A stretch of DNA of 64,000 nt from Tillandsia leiboldiana (taxonomy: Eukaryota > Streptophyta > Magnoliopsida > Poales > Bromeliaceae), in contig CM055071.1 in assembly GCA_029204045.2 (NCBI GenBank), forward strand, positions 17,009,161 through 17,073,160. Reading direction: 5' to 3'. Positions 48,444 to 56,745 of this stretch are shown one piece after another. The notes beneath the pieces are model-generated. The model worked only from the letters and a program-made list of their open reading frames with translations. It did not search any database and was not told the origin of the DNA. The first letter of the stretch is position 1. Every line of letters starts with the position of its first letter. The translations under genes were made by a program, and so were the position numbers.

Positions 48444-50384
48444 TTAGAACTTAAGACAAGGAAAGATATCACCTTTCCGAATCCAAAATTGTCGAATTCT
48501 GGGTTGTCTTGATTCGTTGTGGCCGGGGGTTGTCCGCTTTGACTGTTGGTCCACCTTAGGTCTTTGCCTCGCAATGATCCACTTGTATGATTGATGTTGT
48601 GGCTCGGACCTTTGGTGGGTTGAGTGAACTCCTTTGACTTGATGTGTCTTTTGATTCCGTTGAGTTCGCTCCGTAGATGAAGTTGCCGAAGAATTCTTCT
48701 TTCTCTTTTTCGGGCAATCCTTCACCAAATGCCCTTCAAGTACACATAAGTGACAAGTTCTTCCTTTCAATTTCATTGTGGAACTTGAAGCATGCACAGT
48801 TTGGTCCTTTTTGAATCCCAAACCAACCTTGCTTGTTTGACCTAAACCGGACATACACTCAAGTTTCTTGGAATCGGTTGAAATCCTTTGTATGTCGGAT
48901 TTAAGTTGATGAACTTGTTTGGTCAATGCTTGGTTGGTGACATGAATCTCCTCAAACTGTTTTTCTAGAAAACCAATCTTGTCCGTATATGATTTAGCGT
49001 TTGTCTCCGATTGGTTTAGCTTTTCTTGGAGGATTTTATTGTTATTCAATAAACGTCCTTGTTCCTCCTCGAGATCATGAAGTTTTATCTTTAAAGCATG
49101 ATTCTCGTCTTGATTCTCAAGTCGTTGCTTCCTCAACTTCTTGATATGCTTGGCCATCTTCTTAGATTCCGCAAGAAGTTGTTGATATGCCTCAACGAGT
49201 TCTTCCTCGTCCGACTCCCCCTCACTTGATGACTCTCCGCCGGATGTTGATGTTTCATGCAAAATCAAAGGAATAGAGTCAGTGATTAAAGATGATAAGC
49301 AACCATTAGAAGAGGGAATATGAGAGGCATGAGAGGCAACAACTTTTTCCCCTTTACTTGAGGTCGATTCATTAGAAGTAGAATCGTCCCAAGTTTTTGC
49401 TTGCAAAGCCCTCTTTTTATATGATTTCGGAGAAGGACAATCCGTTGAAAAATGGCCGTAGCCTTTGCATCGATAGCATTGGATTTCCCCTTCGAAATCA
49501 TCTTTCTCTTTTTCTTTCGAGGGTTTTGCAAAGCTTTTGAGATTAGAGGATTTAGAACCCGATGATCCTTTAGATAGTTTCGTGGATGAAGATCCATCGG
49601 TTCGATTCTTCCAAAACTTCCGCGCCAATTGTTCTTCAAAATCGGCAAAAGAGATTTCATCGTCGGAACTCGATTCGCTAACTTCTTCCTTTGATGATTT
49701 GAATGCAATACCTGTAAGCTTAGAAGAAGACTTGGAAGAAACTTGATTAGTAGGAAAAGTCATTTCATAAGTTTGCAAAGCACCTACTAATTCCTCTACA
49801 CTCATCTCATCCGGATGACTAACGGTTTCAATGGCGGTAACTTTTGCCCTAAACCGTTCCGGAAGAGTCCGAAGTATCTTTCTTACAATTTTCGACTCCG
49901 GGATCTTTTCTCCTAAATTAGCACATGTATTTATTACATCTTGAAGTCTAGTGTAATAATCTGTAAACAATTCATGCTCTTCCATATGAATAGAGTCAAA
50001 TTGACTTGTAAGCATCTGGAGCTTTTGAATTTTTACAAGATTAGTACCCTCATGTGTAATTTTGAGAATATCCCAAATTTCCTTCGCGGTTTCACACGCG
50101 GAAATTCGTGTGAACTCAGTCGAGGAAAGAGAATTAAATAAAGCATTCATACCTTTCCCATTGTAAGAAGATCTTTCAAATTCCTCTTTGGACCATCTAG
50201 AGCGAGGTTTTGGGGTAGTAGAATTTCCTACTTCCTCAACAGGATGCACCCAACCGTATTCCACGGATTGCCATACCCGCTCATCAATTGCGATGAGAAA
50301 AGCTCTCATCCGCACTTTCCAATAAGCATAATTAGTCCCATCAAAAAGAGGAGGTCTATAAATATTACCACTTTCACCCAACAT
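48444..50384 (-). CDS. SIRE-type gag polyprotein, intact (element F)
   Basis: Open for 646 codons from ATG 50384. The frame extends upstream to 50465, but those codons lie across the primer site and in the LTR, and H's gag starts at the equivalent Met-x-x-x-Gly-x-Ile position. The N-terminus (PPLFDGTNYAYWKVRMRAFL) and residues 100-210 match the Copia gag core (KEIWDILKITHEGT, LPERFRAKVTAIE). CCHC zinc knuckles are at about residues 300 (CYRCKGYGHFSTDC) and 542 (CHLCVLEGHLVKDC), separated by an acidic Ser/Glu stretch and a coiled-coil-like segment. It would form virus-like particles and bind element RNA. No protease or pol follows, so particle maturation would need enzymes from another element. 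Confidence 0.93.
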   Translation of the reverse strand: MLGESGNIYRPPLFDGTNYAYWKVRMRAFLIAIDERVWQSVEYGWVHPVEEVGNSTTPKPRSRWSKEEFERSSYNGKGMNALFNSLSSTEFTRISACETAKEIWDILKITHEGTNLVKIQKLQMLTSQFDSIHMEEHELFTDYYTRLQDVINTCANLGEKIPESKIVRKILRTLPERFRAKVTAIETVSHPDEMSVEELVGALQTYEMTFPTNQVSSKSSSKLTGIAFKSSKEEVSESSSDDEISFADFEEQLARKFWKNRTDGSSSTKLSKGSSGSKSSNLKSFAKPSKEKEKDDFEGEIQCYRCKGYGHFSTDCPSPKSYKKRALQAKTWDDSTSNESTSSKGEKVVASHASHIPSSNGCLSSLITDSIPLILHETSTSGGESSSEGESDEEELVEAYQQLLAESKKMAKHIKKLRKQRLENQDENHALKIKLHDLEEEQGRLLNNNKILQEKLNQSETNAKSYTDKIGFLEKQFEEIHVTNQALTKQVHQLKSDIQRISTDSKKLECMSGLGQTSKVGLGFKKDQTVHASSSTMKLKGRTCHLCVLEGHLVKDCPKKRKKNSSATSSTERTQRNQKTHQVKGVHSTHQRSEPQHQSYKWIIARQRPKVDQQSKRTTPGHNESRQPRIRQFWIRKGDIFPCLKF

Positions 50385-50404
50385 GATAGATAAACCTAAA
50401 ACCC

Positions 50405-50416
50405 TCTCTGATACCA
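50405..50416 (-). other. Primer binding site of F (minus strand)
   Basis: The minus strand reads TGGTATCAGAGA, two bases from the LTR end. Confidence 0.9.
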
Positions 50417-50418
50417 AT

Positions 50419-51809
50419 TGTAGAGTTATTAATCCCAAAGGATCTAAATAGGTACTATCAAACAACTAGAGGGGGGGTGAATAGGTGTAATACTTAAAAA
50501 CTCAATCTCAGTGCAAAATAAAAACCAATGCGGAAAATAAAAACAGCACACCAAGATTTACGTGGAAACTCCAATCCAGGAGAAAAACCACGGGACCAAC
50601 ACGCAATAACAATCCAATAAGAATAGAAGAATAACAAGGTGATTACCGACTCCACGGACTCAAACCCCTCCTTCAGCTTCTTCGGACCTTGCGCTGACCG
50701 GTTGGATATCCACGCAATAACAATCCCTAAGAAAAGAAGAATAACAAGGTGATTACCGTCTCCACGGATTTAACCCCTCCTTCAATTTCTTGGACCTCGC
50801 GCTCCACCGATTTTGCACGCCCACTGCACACGTTCGAATCCACGAACGCCACTCGAATCCACGAGCACACGTTTCGAATCCACGAAACGCCTTTAGCACA
50901 CCGAATCCACGATGCCACGTCGAATCCACGACGCAAACTCAGTCGATAAGAATATTGACTTCGATGGTGATCCTTTGCTTAGATTCTCATTGAGGAACCG
51001 TAGAAGAAATCTCTAAGCAAAGATTAGATCAATTCGACAAAAGATATGTTCTTGAAAGAACCTTCGAATTGACCTAAAAGAGGCGAAAGAGAAGAACGGT
51101 AAAAACCTAGCCTCTAGGGTTGCTCTCAAGTGTTTAATTGATTAATCGGTAGAGAACCCACGTTTTTGAGAAACCCTAAGTGTCTATTTATAGTTTAGAA
51201 ACCTTTGGAAAGAGATAAGAATCAAAAAAATACCTTATCTGGAAAATTTACGGACGGCGATCCGGATCGGATTTACTGCGATCCGGATCGTCGTAACGAG
51301 ATTGACGATTCCAGAAAACCAAGGGTTCGGGATCCGGATCGCATTGCCCGATCCGGATCGTTCATACAAATCAGAAAACTTAACATTCGGGATCCGGATC
51401 GGAAATTGCATGGATCCGGATCGAAGTCTTGTATGAAGCAACAACCTTCGGGATCCGGATTGTTGGCTCTGATCCGGATCCTGAACATGTCCGAACACGA
51501 GTTTTTGATTATTATGACAATAAAAGTTCATCCAAGTGTTTCTACACTATAAGAAAGTATACGGATCACCACAATTATTTAGTTAAACATACCTGATCCT
51601 CTTGAATACTTTCTTCTTGAGATTGATGTAACTGATCCACAATTCTTCAACTTCAATCTTCAAGACTCAAGATACTGAGTGTCAACTTGAGCTCTTGTTG
51701 AATCTTTTCTAAGTCTTTGATTGCTGATTGACAATTTGATCCCTTTAAGACTCCGACTCAACTCACTGACTTAACTCACGAAATATGCCAATACCAAAAT
51801 GCCGTAACA
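50419..51809 (-). repeat. 5' LTR of F (right)
   Basis: 1391 bp, near-identical to the left LTR without Cassandra. Hairpin array 50830-50933, TATA 51184-51192, palindromes 51259-51480. Confidence 0.95.
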
Positions 51810-51814
51810 CATTC

Positions 51815-52210
51815 AACCCACATCAATTTTATAAAAATTAAGAAATTTACATCTTAACCATGAAAAATGAAGATAAAACATTATAAATGTTCTTAATTTT
51901 ATAAACATCAAAGTTAAGTCATCAAAAATGATCTAGAGATCCAAATACTATCAAGATGTAACAGATTATCAAAAATGACTTATAGAGATTTTCAAATTAT
52001 ATAAATTTTATCAATATCCTTTCAAATTTGAGATAATAACAAAAATAACTAAGGGTGGCTCTTTGAGCATCTTTCTACTATCCCACCTTATAACAACCAG
52101 GAGATTGTGTAACAATTTTAAAAATTGAATATATATCTCCAAACGCTTTGACTAAGATTTATATCGAAAAAATATCAAGCATTCAAAACATGTGGTAGCT
52201 TCACACATTT
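51815..52210 (-). other. Spacer of element G resumed after F
   Basis: It aligns with 47540-47945 of F (for example TCAAGATGTAAC, then GGTGGCTCTTTGAGC at 52052, then ACATGTGGTAGCTTCACACA). It ends where a + strand LTR begins. Confidence 0.65.
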
Positions 52211-52748
52211 TGTGATGACCCGGATCTCCACAGAGTTTTTGCAGTGTGTCTGACAACTTTTGGAGGCCTTTGCTATGTGTTAGAGGTGTTTGTGCGCGAA
52301 TCGGACCCAAGAATTGGGCTCAGTGTGGAAAACGGGAGCAAGTTTGCCTAACCGGATGCCTTCGATAAATTTTAAAAGTGGAATTGGGTGAATTGGGCAA
52401 AATGGACATCGGATTTGGACTCAGCATGCGAAAACGATGGAAATGGACTATTTACTTATATTTTTTGAAGCCCGGATGCCCAAGCACGGATTTCGAGGCA
52501 AGGATTATTGTTCTGGCGGTCGGGGCAGCGCCGGCAGCGACGGGCAGGCGGCGGGCAGCGGCTACAGGCAGAGGCGCGGGCCGCTCGGTCCACGGGGTTG
52601 GCGTGCACCGGGGGTTGCACGCGTGGCGGCTTCCGATTGGCCGGTTTGCGAGGCGCGGTCTACGGGAGAGCGTAGGGGGCCGTGGACCAGGACGGGGCAA
52701 CGTGGCGGCCGCTGGTTGGCCGGTCCACATGCGGTCGGTCCACGCGAG
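52211..52748 (+). repeat. 5' part of a D-family LTR, truncated
   Basis: It begins TGTGATGACCCGGATCTCCA, matching the reverse complement of LTR D's terminus at 13621, and follows the same order (GGACTCAGCATGCG, then AAAACGATGG). It stops at 52748 where another LTR-like sequence begins, so the TATA and leader are missing. Frames at 52378-52797 are not genes. Confidence 0.65.
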
Positions 52749-53338
52749 TGTTAGGTTTTGCGCAAAAATAAACGCAGCGGAAAAAGAAATCAAATAGGCA
52801 AATATGAAAAACTTGAGATCTGATCTCAAAAAACCACGCAAAACAGGATCCCTCATGTATCTAAGATTAAAAGGAAGAGGAAGATCTAATCTTCACCTTT
52901 GCGCGGGGAGATCTACACCGCAATTTGATGATCGTGGAATTTGGTTCTCTTGAAGCCGCACACGCGTCCGGCCTCTACGGGTATCCACACGAGGTTGTCG
53001 ACTTGATCGAAATTCTCACCGGGGTGCTAGCTCCCTTGCAGAGAATGTCTTTCTTTTGATGTGGATATTTAGAAAAGAGGAAGACGAGGAAAGATGACGG
53101 CTAGAGTTTTTTTTTTTCTTAATAAAAACTCATACGTATAAAGAGGACATAATCCTTTTTATAATTATTAAGATAAACATTAAAATTAGATTTAAGTTTA
53201 TCTTATTCCTAATCGGTTCAATCGATTAAATCCTAATTTAATTCGATTTGAACTCAATCCTAATTTGATCAAATCAAATCATTAATGCAACATTAGCACT
53301 TAAGTCCTCTCACAACTTACTAACTATTAGTAAGCCCT
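52749..53338 (-). repeat. Probable Copia-type LTR fragment (antisense)
   Basis: It begins TGTTAGGTTTTGCGC on +, has no long frame, and its right half is AT-rich. It is cut by element H at 53339. Family not determined; orientation is a guess. Confidence 0.35.
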
Positions 53339-53563
53339 TGTTACGGAATTTGAGTTGGCGTAATTTCGTGAAAGGTTCAAGTCTTGAAGATTGAAGGTGA
53401 AGAAGGTTGGATCATTTAACTCAATCTCAAGAAAGAAGAATTCAAAAGGATCAGGTATGTTTAACTAAAGATTTTTGGTGATCCGAATACTTCTTGTAGT
53501 ATAGAAACACCTGGAAGAATTTTTCATTGCATAAAAATCAAAAACTGGACATGGGACATGTTC

Positions 53564-53851
53564 AGGATCCGGATCAGACATTCCAATCCGGATCCCGAAG
53601 GGTGTTCGTTCATACACTGGTTCAATCCGGATCGCAGCATCTCATGATCCGGATCCCGAACACTAGTTTTACCTTTTTACTTGCACGATCCGGATCAGGA
53701 TTTGCAATCCGGATCCCGAACGTTGATGTTTGGTGAAACTGTATGAACGATCCGGATCAGCCATTTCGATCCGGATCCCGAACTATTGATTTTCTGGAAA
53801 CCGTCTTTCTTGCTACTGCAATCCGGATCGCCGAAATCCGATCCGGATCGC
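53564..53851 (+). promoter_or_regulatory. Ten CCGG-centred palindromes in H LTR U3
   Basis: GATCCGGATC or AATCCGGATC occurs ten times in about 290 bp, mostly as pairs about 19-22 bp apart, often followed by CCCGAAC. The last copy is 65 bases before the TATA box, as in F. Confidence 0.85.
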
Positions 53852-53915
53852 CGTCCGTAAAATTTCCAGAAATGGTAGGTTTTTGATTCTTATCTCCTTC
53901 CTAGGGTTTCTAACC

Positions 53916-53924
53916 TATAAATAG
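53916..53924 (+). promoter_or_regulatory. TATA box of H
   Basis: TATAAATAG followed by ACCC; the same site occurs in F and the solo LTR. Confidence 0.8.
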
Positions 53925-54210
53925 ACCCTATGATTCTTTTTCTAGGGCTAAGAAAATAAGAAGGAAAATAGCCGTCATAATCAAATATCATCTTATACGG
54001 CCTAAGATCCACATATAGAGAAGAAAGGAAATCATTAGATATTACTCTATGTTTCTTCATCTATATTGATTAGTTTGATTCTAGGTTTTCATACTCACAT
54101 CTTGAGTTGAATCAAACTAATGAATACTTAGATGGTATTTCCGATCTATTTCTAATCTAAGTATTCGGCGGATCATCACCACCCAAAAACAACGATTTCC
54201 CCAAAATCGG

Positions 54211-54393
54211 CGCGTGGATTCGCGTGTCATTGTGGATTCAAGGTTCAACCGCTCTCGTGGATTCGGAGCGAGGTACGTTCGTGGATTCGAAGCGTGCTAC
54301 TGGGTGAAGACCGTGGATTCGGTCGGACGTCGTGGACTCGACGTTGGACGCCGTGGATTCGGCGTTGGACGCAGATCGTGGATTCGAGACGCG
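54211..54393 (+). repeat. Array of eight constant-loop mini-hairpins in H leader
   Basis: TGGATT (once TGGACT) recurs at 54215, 54233, 54258, 54282, 54314, 54333, 54354 and 54379. Each is flanked by complementary arms that differ from unit to unit: CGCG/CGCG, TTG/CAA, GACCG/CGGTC, ACGTCG/CGACGT, ACGCCG/CGGCGT, for example. It lies 290-470 bases downstream of the TATA box, so it is in the transcribed leader. The open frame 54214-54435 is a by-product. Confidence 0.8.
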
Positions 54394-54692
54394 TTGCGGA
54401 ACGAGCGGAGAAGATCAACTAGGAGCGTATGGTAAAAGGTTGAGTCGTCTGTGAGTACGTTAAATCACCTTGTACGTGTTTCAATTCTAGTGGATTTCAC
54501 CGTGTTATCGGTCCCGTGGTTTTTTACTCCGGTTTGGAGTTTTTCCACGTAAAAATCTTGCGTGTTCATTTATTTTTCCGCATTGGGTTTTATTGCGCAA
54601 TAATTTTTTGAGTGTTTATTGTTTACACCTATTCACCCCCCTCTAGGTGTTTTTTCCTCTATTTAGATCTATATTACATATAACCCAACAAG

Positions 54693-54704
54693 TGGTATCG
54701 GAGC
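54693..54704 (+). other. Primer binding site of H
   Basis: TGGTATCGGAGC, initiator-Met type with one A-to-G change, two bases after the LTR. Confidence 0.85.
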
Positions 54705-54723
54705 GGGAATAGGGTTGTAAACA

Positions 54724-56745
54724 ATGGTTGAAGGTGGAAACATCAACAGACCCCCATTCTTCGATGGAACAAATTATGCGTACTTGAAAGTACGGATGAA
54801 AGCCTTTTTAATTTCCATCGACGAACGGGTGTGGCAATCAATTGAATTAGGATGGTCTAGTCCAACTGAAATTATTGGTGATGTTCGCACCATCAAACCT
54901 AGGTCGAAGTGGACCAAGGAAGAGTTAGATTCATCTTCTTACAATGGCAAGGGAATTAATGCTATTTTTAATGCCTTATCTCAAACTGAATTCTCTCGCG
55001 TCTCGGCATGTGAGACTGCGAAAGAAATCTGGGATGTTCTTCAGGTTACACATGAGGGAACTAACCTCGTGAAGATTCAAAAGCTGCAAATGCTTATGAG
55101 CAGATTTGACTCCATTTTTATGGCAGAAAATGAATCTTTCACGGACTACTATACACGATTGCAAGACATCGTAAACTCATGTGCTAACCTGGGAGAGAAG
55201 ATTCCAGAATTTAAAGTTGTAAGAAAGATATTAAGAACTCTTCCTGAACGATTTCGCCCAAAGGTTACAGCCATTGAAACTATTAAACACCCGGACGAAA
55301 TACGTGTAGAAGAACTAGTTGGCTCATTACAAACTTATGAAATGACATTTACTACTAACTATTCTTCGGGAAAAGCATCCTCTTCTAAGTCTTCAGGTTA
55401 TGCGTTGAAAACAACTAAGGAAGAAGACGCGGATACATCCTCCTCAGACGATGACGAGAACCTATCTATGGAGGAATTTGAGAAGCAACTCGCTCTCTTG
55501 ACAAGGAAGTTTCGCCGCAACTTTCGAAGGGGTAATTCAAGTAAATTTCCATCCTTCGGAAAGTTGAAGAAAGGCAAGGGTACTTCAAGTTACAAGTCAA
55601 GAAAGCAAGAGAACTTTTCAAAGGATAAGAAAAGTTCAGAGGGACAAGTCCAATGCTTCAAGTGCCGAGGATACGACCATATCTCAACGGAGTGTCCAAC
55701 TAAGAATCCGTCGAAGAAGAAAGTGATGCAAGCCGTCACTTGGGATGACAACTCAACGTCAAATGAGTCATCCTCAAGTGATGAAGAAGAAAGCGCAACG
55801 GCATTCCACGCGTCCACATCTTCACCCTTCATGTGCTTAATGGCAAGTACATCCGACTCGCTGTCCAACTCCACTGTTGAAAAGAATGCAACGGACAATG
55901 AATCGGATGATTCGGAAGGTGAAGATTTTGCTTTAGCCTACCACAGACTTTTACGGGATTCAAAGAAACCGGCTAAGCAAAACAAGGGGTTGAGAGGGAG
56001 ATTGCAGGATCTCGAAGAAGAAGTAAAAAGGGTAACTTCTCTCTCGACCGATCTTGAAGTGGAAAGGGACAATTTGATAAAAGCAAATGTTTCCCTTCAA
56101 GAGTCCAATGAGCAACTCGAGAAGAATTATATAGATATGGTGAACAAAGCGAATTACTTCTTGAAGCTCTACGGCGAGGCCCGACAGGAAAAATTGGAAA
56201 TGACAGAGACCATTTTCCAACTCAAGGATGACTTACAGCAATTTTCTTCTGCAAGGAGTAAGTTGGATAAACTTCTTGGTCTTGGTCAAACAAACAAGTT
56301 CGGCCTCGGATACAATCGAACTGAAGACAATTTTAGTTCGGTTGGGACAGTCTTTGTGCCTCAGTCGGTATCTCCTCCTCCGACACCGGAATTCACGACA
56401 ACCAACGACAACAAGCCTACTTCGCCCTCTTCGGAATCGTCAAGCACAAAGGTATGTTTTCGTTGTAATTTTGCAGGGCACATTGAAAGAAATTGCAAGA
56501 TTGGAGCTCAAAGATCAAATCAACCACATCTTGCAACTACTACCAATAAGTTCACTCCCCGGAATTCAAAGAAGGCCTTTTCAAAAGAAAAGAACATTGG
56601 TAGTACTTCAAACAAGACGATGACAAAAGAAAAAGATCAATCATACAAGACGTCTTCATCAAGGAAAATTTCTCAACCATTGCCAACATACTCCAAAACT
56701 CAAAAGGTTTGGGTATGCAAAGGTGAAATCCTTCCTTGTCTTTAA
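54724..56745 (+). CDS. SIRE-type gag polyprotein (element H), 673 codons, open
   Basis: Starts 19 bases after the primer site. The N-terminus (PPFFDGTNYAYLKVRMKAFL) and core (KEIWDVLQVTHEGT, LPERFRPKVTAIE) match Copia gag. CCHC knuckles are at residues 311-324 (CFKCRGYDHISTEC) and about 578-591 (CFRCNFAGHIERNC), with an acidic Ser-rich region and a predicted coiled coil (about 420-520) between. It packages element RNA in particles. In intact Sireviruses gag runs into protease and pol; here it stops at 56745 and pol restarts within the integrase. F's gag has the same layout but is clearly diverged, so H and F are different subfamilies. Confidence 0.92.
   Translation: MVEGGNINRPPFFDGTNYAYLKVRMKAFLISIDERVWQSIELGWSSPTEIIGDVRTIKPRSKWTKEELDSSSYNGKGINAIFNALSQTEFSRVSACETAKEIWDVLQVTHEGTNLVKIQKLQMLMSRFDSIFMAENESFTDYYTRLQDIVNSCANLGEKIPEFKVVRKILRTLPERFRPKVTAIETIKHPDEIRVEELVGSLQTYEMTFTTNYSSGKASSSKSSGYALKTTKEEDADTSSSDDDENLSMEEFEKQLALLTRKFRRNFRRGNSSKFPSFGKLKKGKGTSSYKSRKQENFSKDKKSSEGQVQCFKCRGYDHISTECPTKNPSKKKVMQAVTWDDNSTSNESSSSDEEESATAFHASTSSPFMCLMASTSDSLSNSTVEKNATDNESDDSEGEDFALAYHRLLRDSKKPAKQNKGLRGRLQDLEEEVKRVTSLSTDLEVERDNLIKANVSLQESNEQLEKNYIDMVNKANYFLKLYGEARQEKLEMTETIFQLKDDLQQFSSARSKLDKLLGLGQTNKFGLGYNRTEDNFSSVGTVFVPQSVSPPPTPEFTTTNDNKPTSPSSESSSTKVCFRCNFAGHIERNCKIGAQRSNQPHLATTTNKFTPRNSKKAFSKEKNIGSTSNKTMTKEKDQSYKTSSSRKISQPLPTYSKTQKVWVCKGEILPCL

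Larger units (their letters stand above)
44822..51809 (-). mobile_element. Element F: complete antisense SIRE-type element, gag only, 6988 bp
   Basis: The left (3') LTR 44822-46793 contains the Cassandra TRIM; without it and one target copy it is 1391 bp. The right (5') LTR 50419-51809 is also 1391 bp. The target duplication CATTC is at 44817-44821 and 51810-51814. I noticed four differences between the LTRs (about 0.3%). Antisense polypurine tract 46794-46807, primer site 50405-50416. Gag is open; pol and the envelope-like ORF are missing. It is the youngest element here apart from its own passenger. Confidence 0.95.
30652..52210 (-). mobile_element. Element G: antisense SIRE-type Copia element, partial, with nested insertions
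   Basis: In minus orientation the visible parts are the pol-to-envelope spacer (51815-52210, 44003-44821), an envelope-like ORF (44002-43793 and 33761-32612), a polypurine tract and a short 3' LTR remnant (30652-30929). Gag and pol are absent; they would lie beyond 52210, where another LTR starts. Inserted in it are a + solo SIRE LTR, element I and element F. F sits at the same spacer position that G and F share, so F landed in a relative. Confidence 0.7.
53339..54690 (+). repeat. 5' LTR of H
   Basis: 1352 bp, TGTTACGGAA to AACCCAACA. Order: opening block shared with the 31241 solo LTR, ten GATCCGGATC-type palindromes, TATA box, leader, hairpin array, then a stem-rich end with ACTCCGGTTTGGAGT (54525-54539). 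Confidence 0.9.

Noticed and set aside
54214..54435. 73-codon frame in H leader
   Set aside because: It translates the TGGATT hairpin array; no homology.
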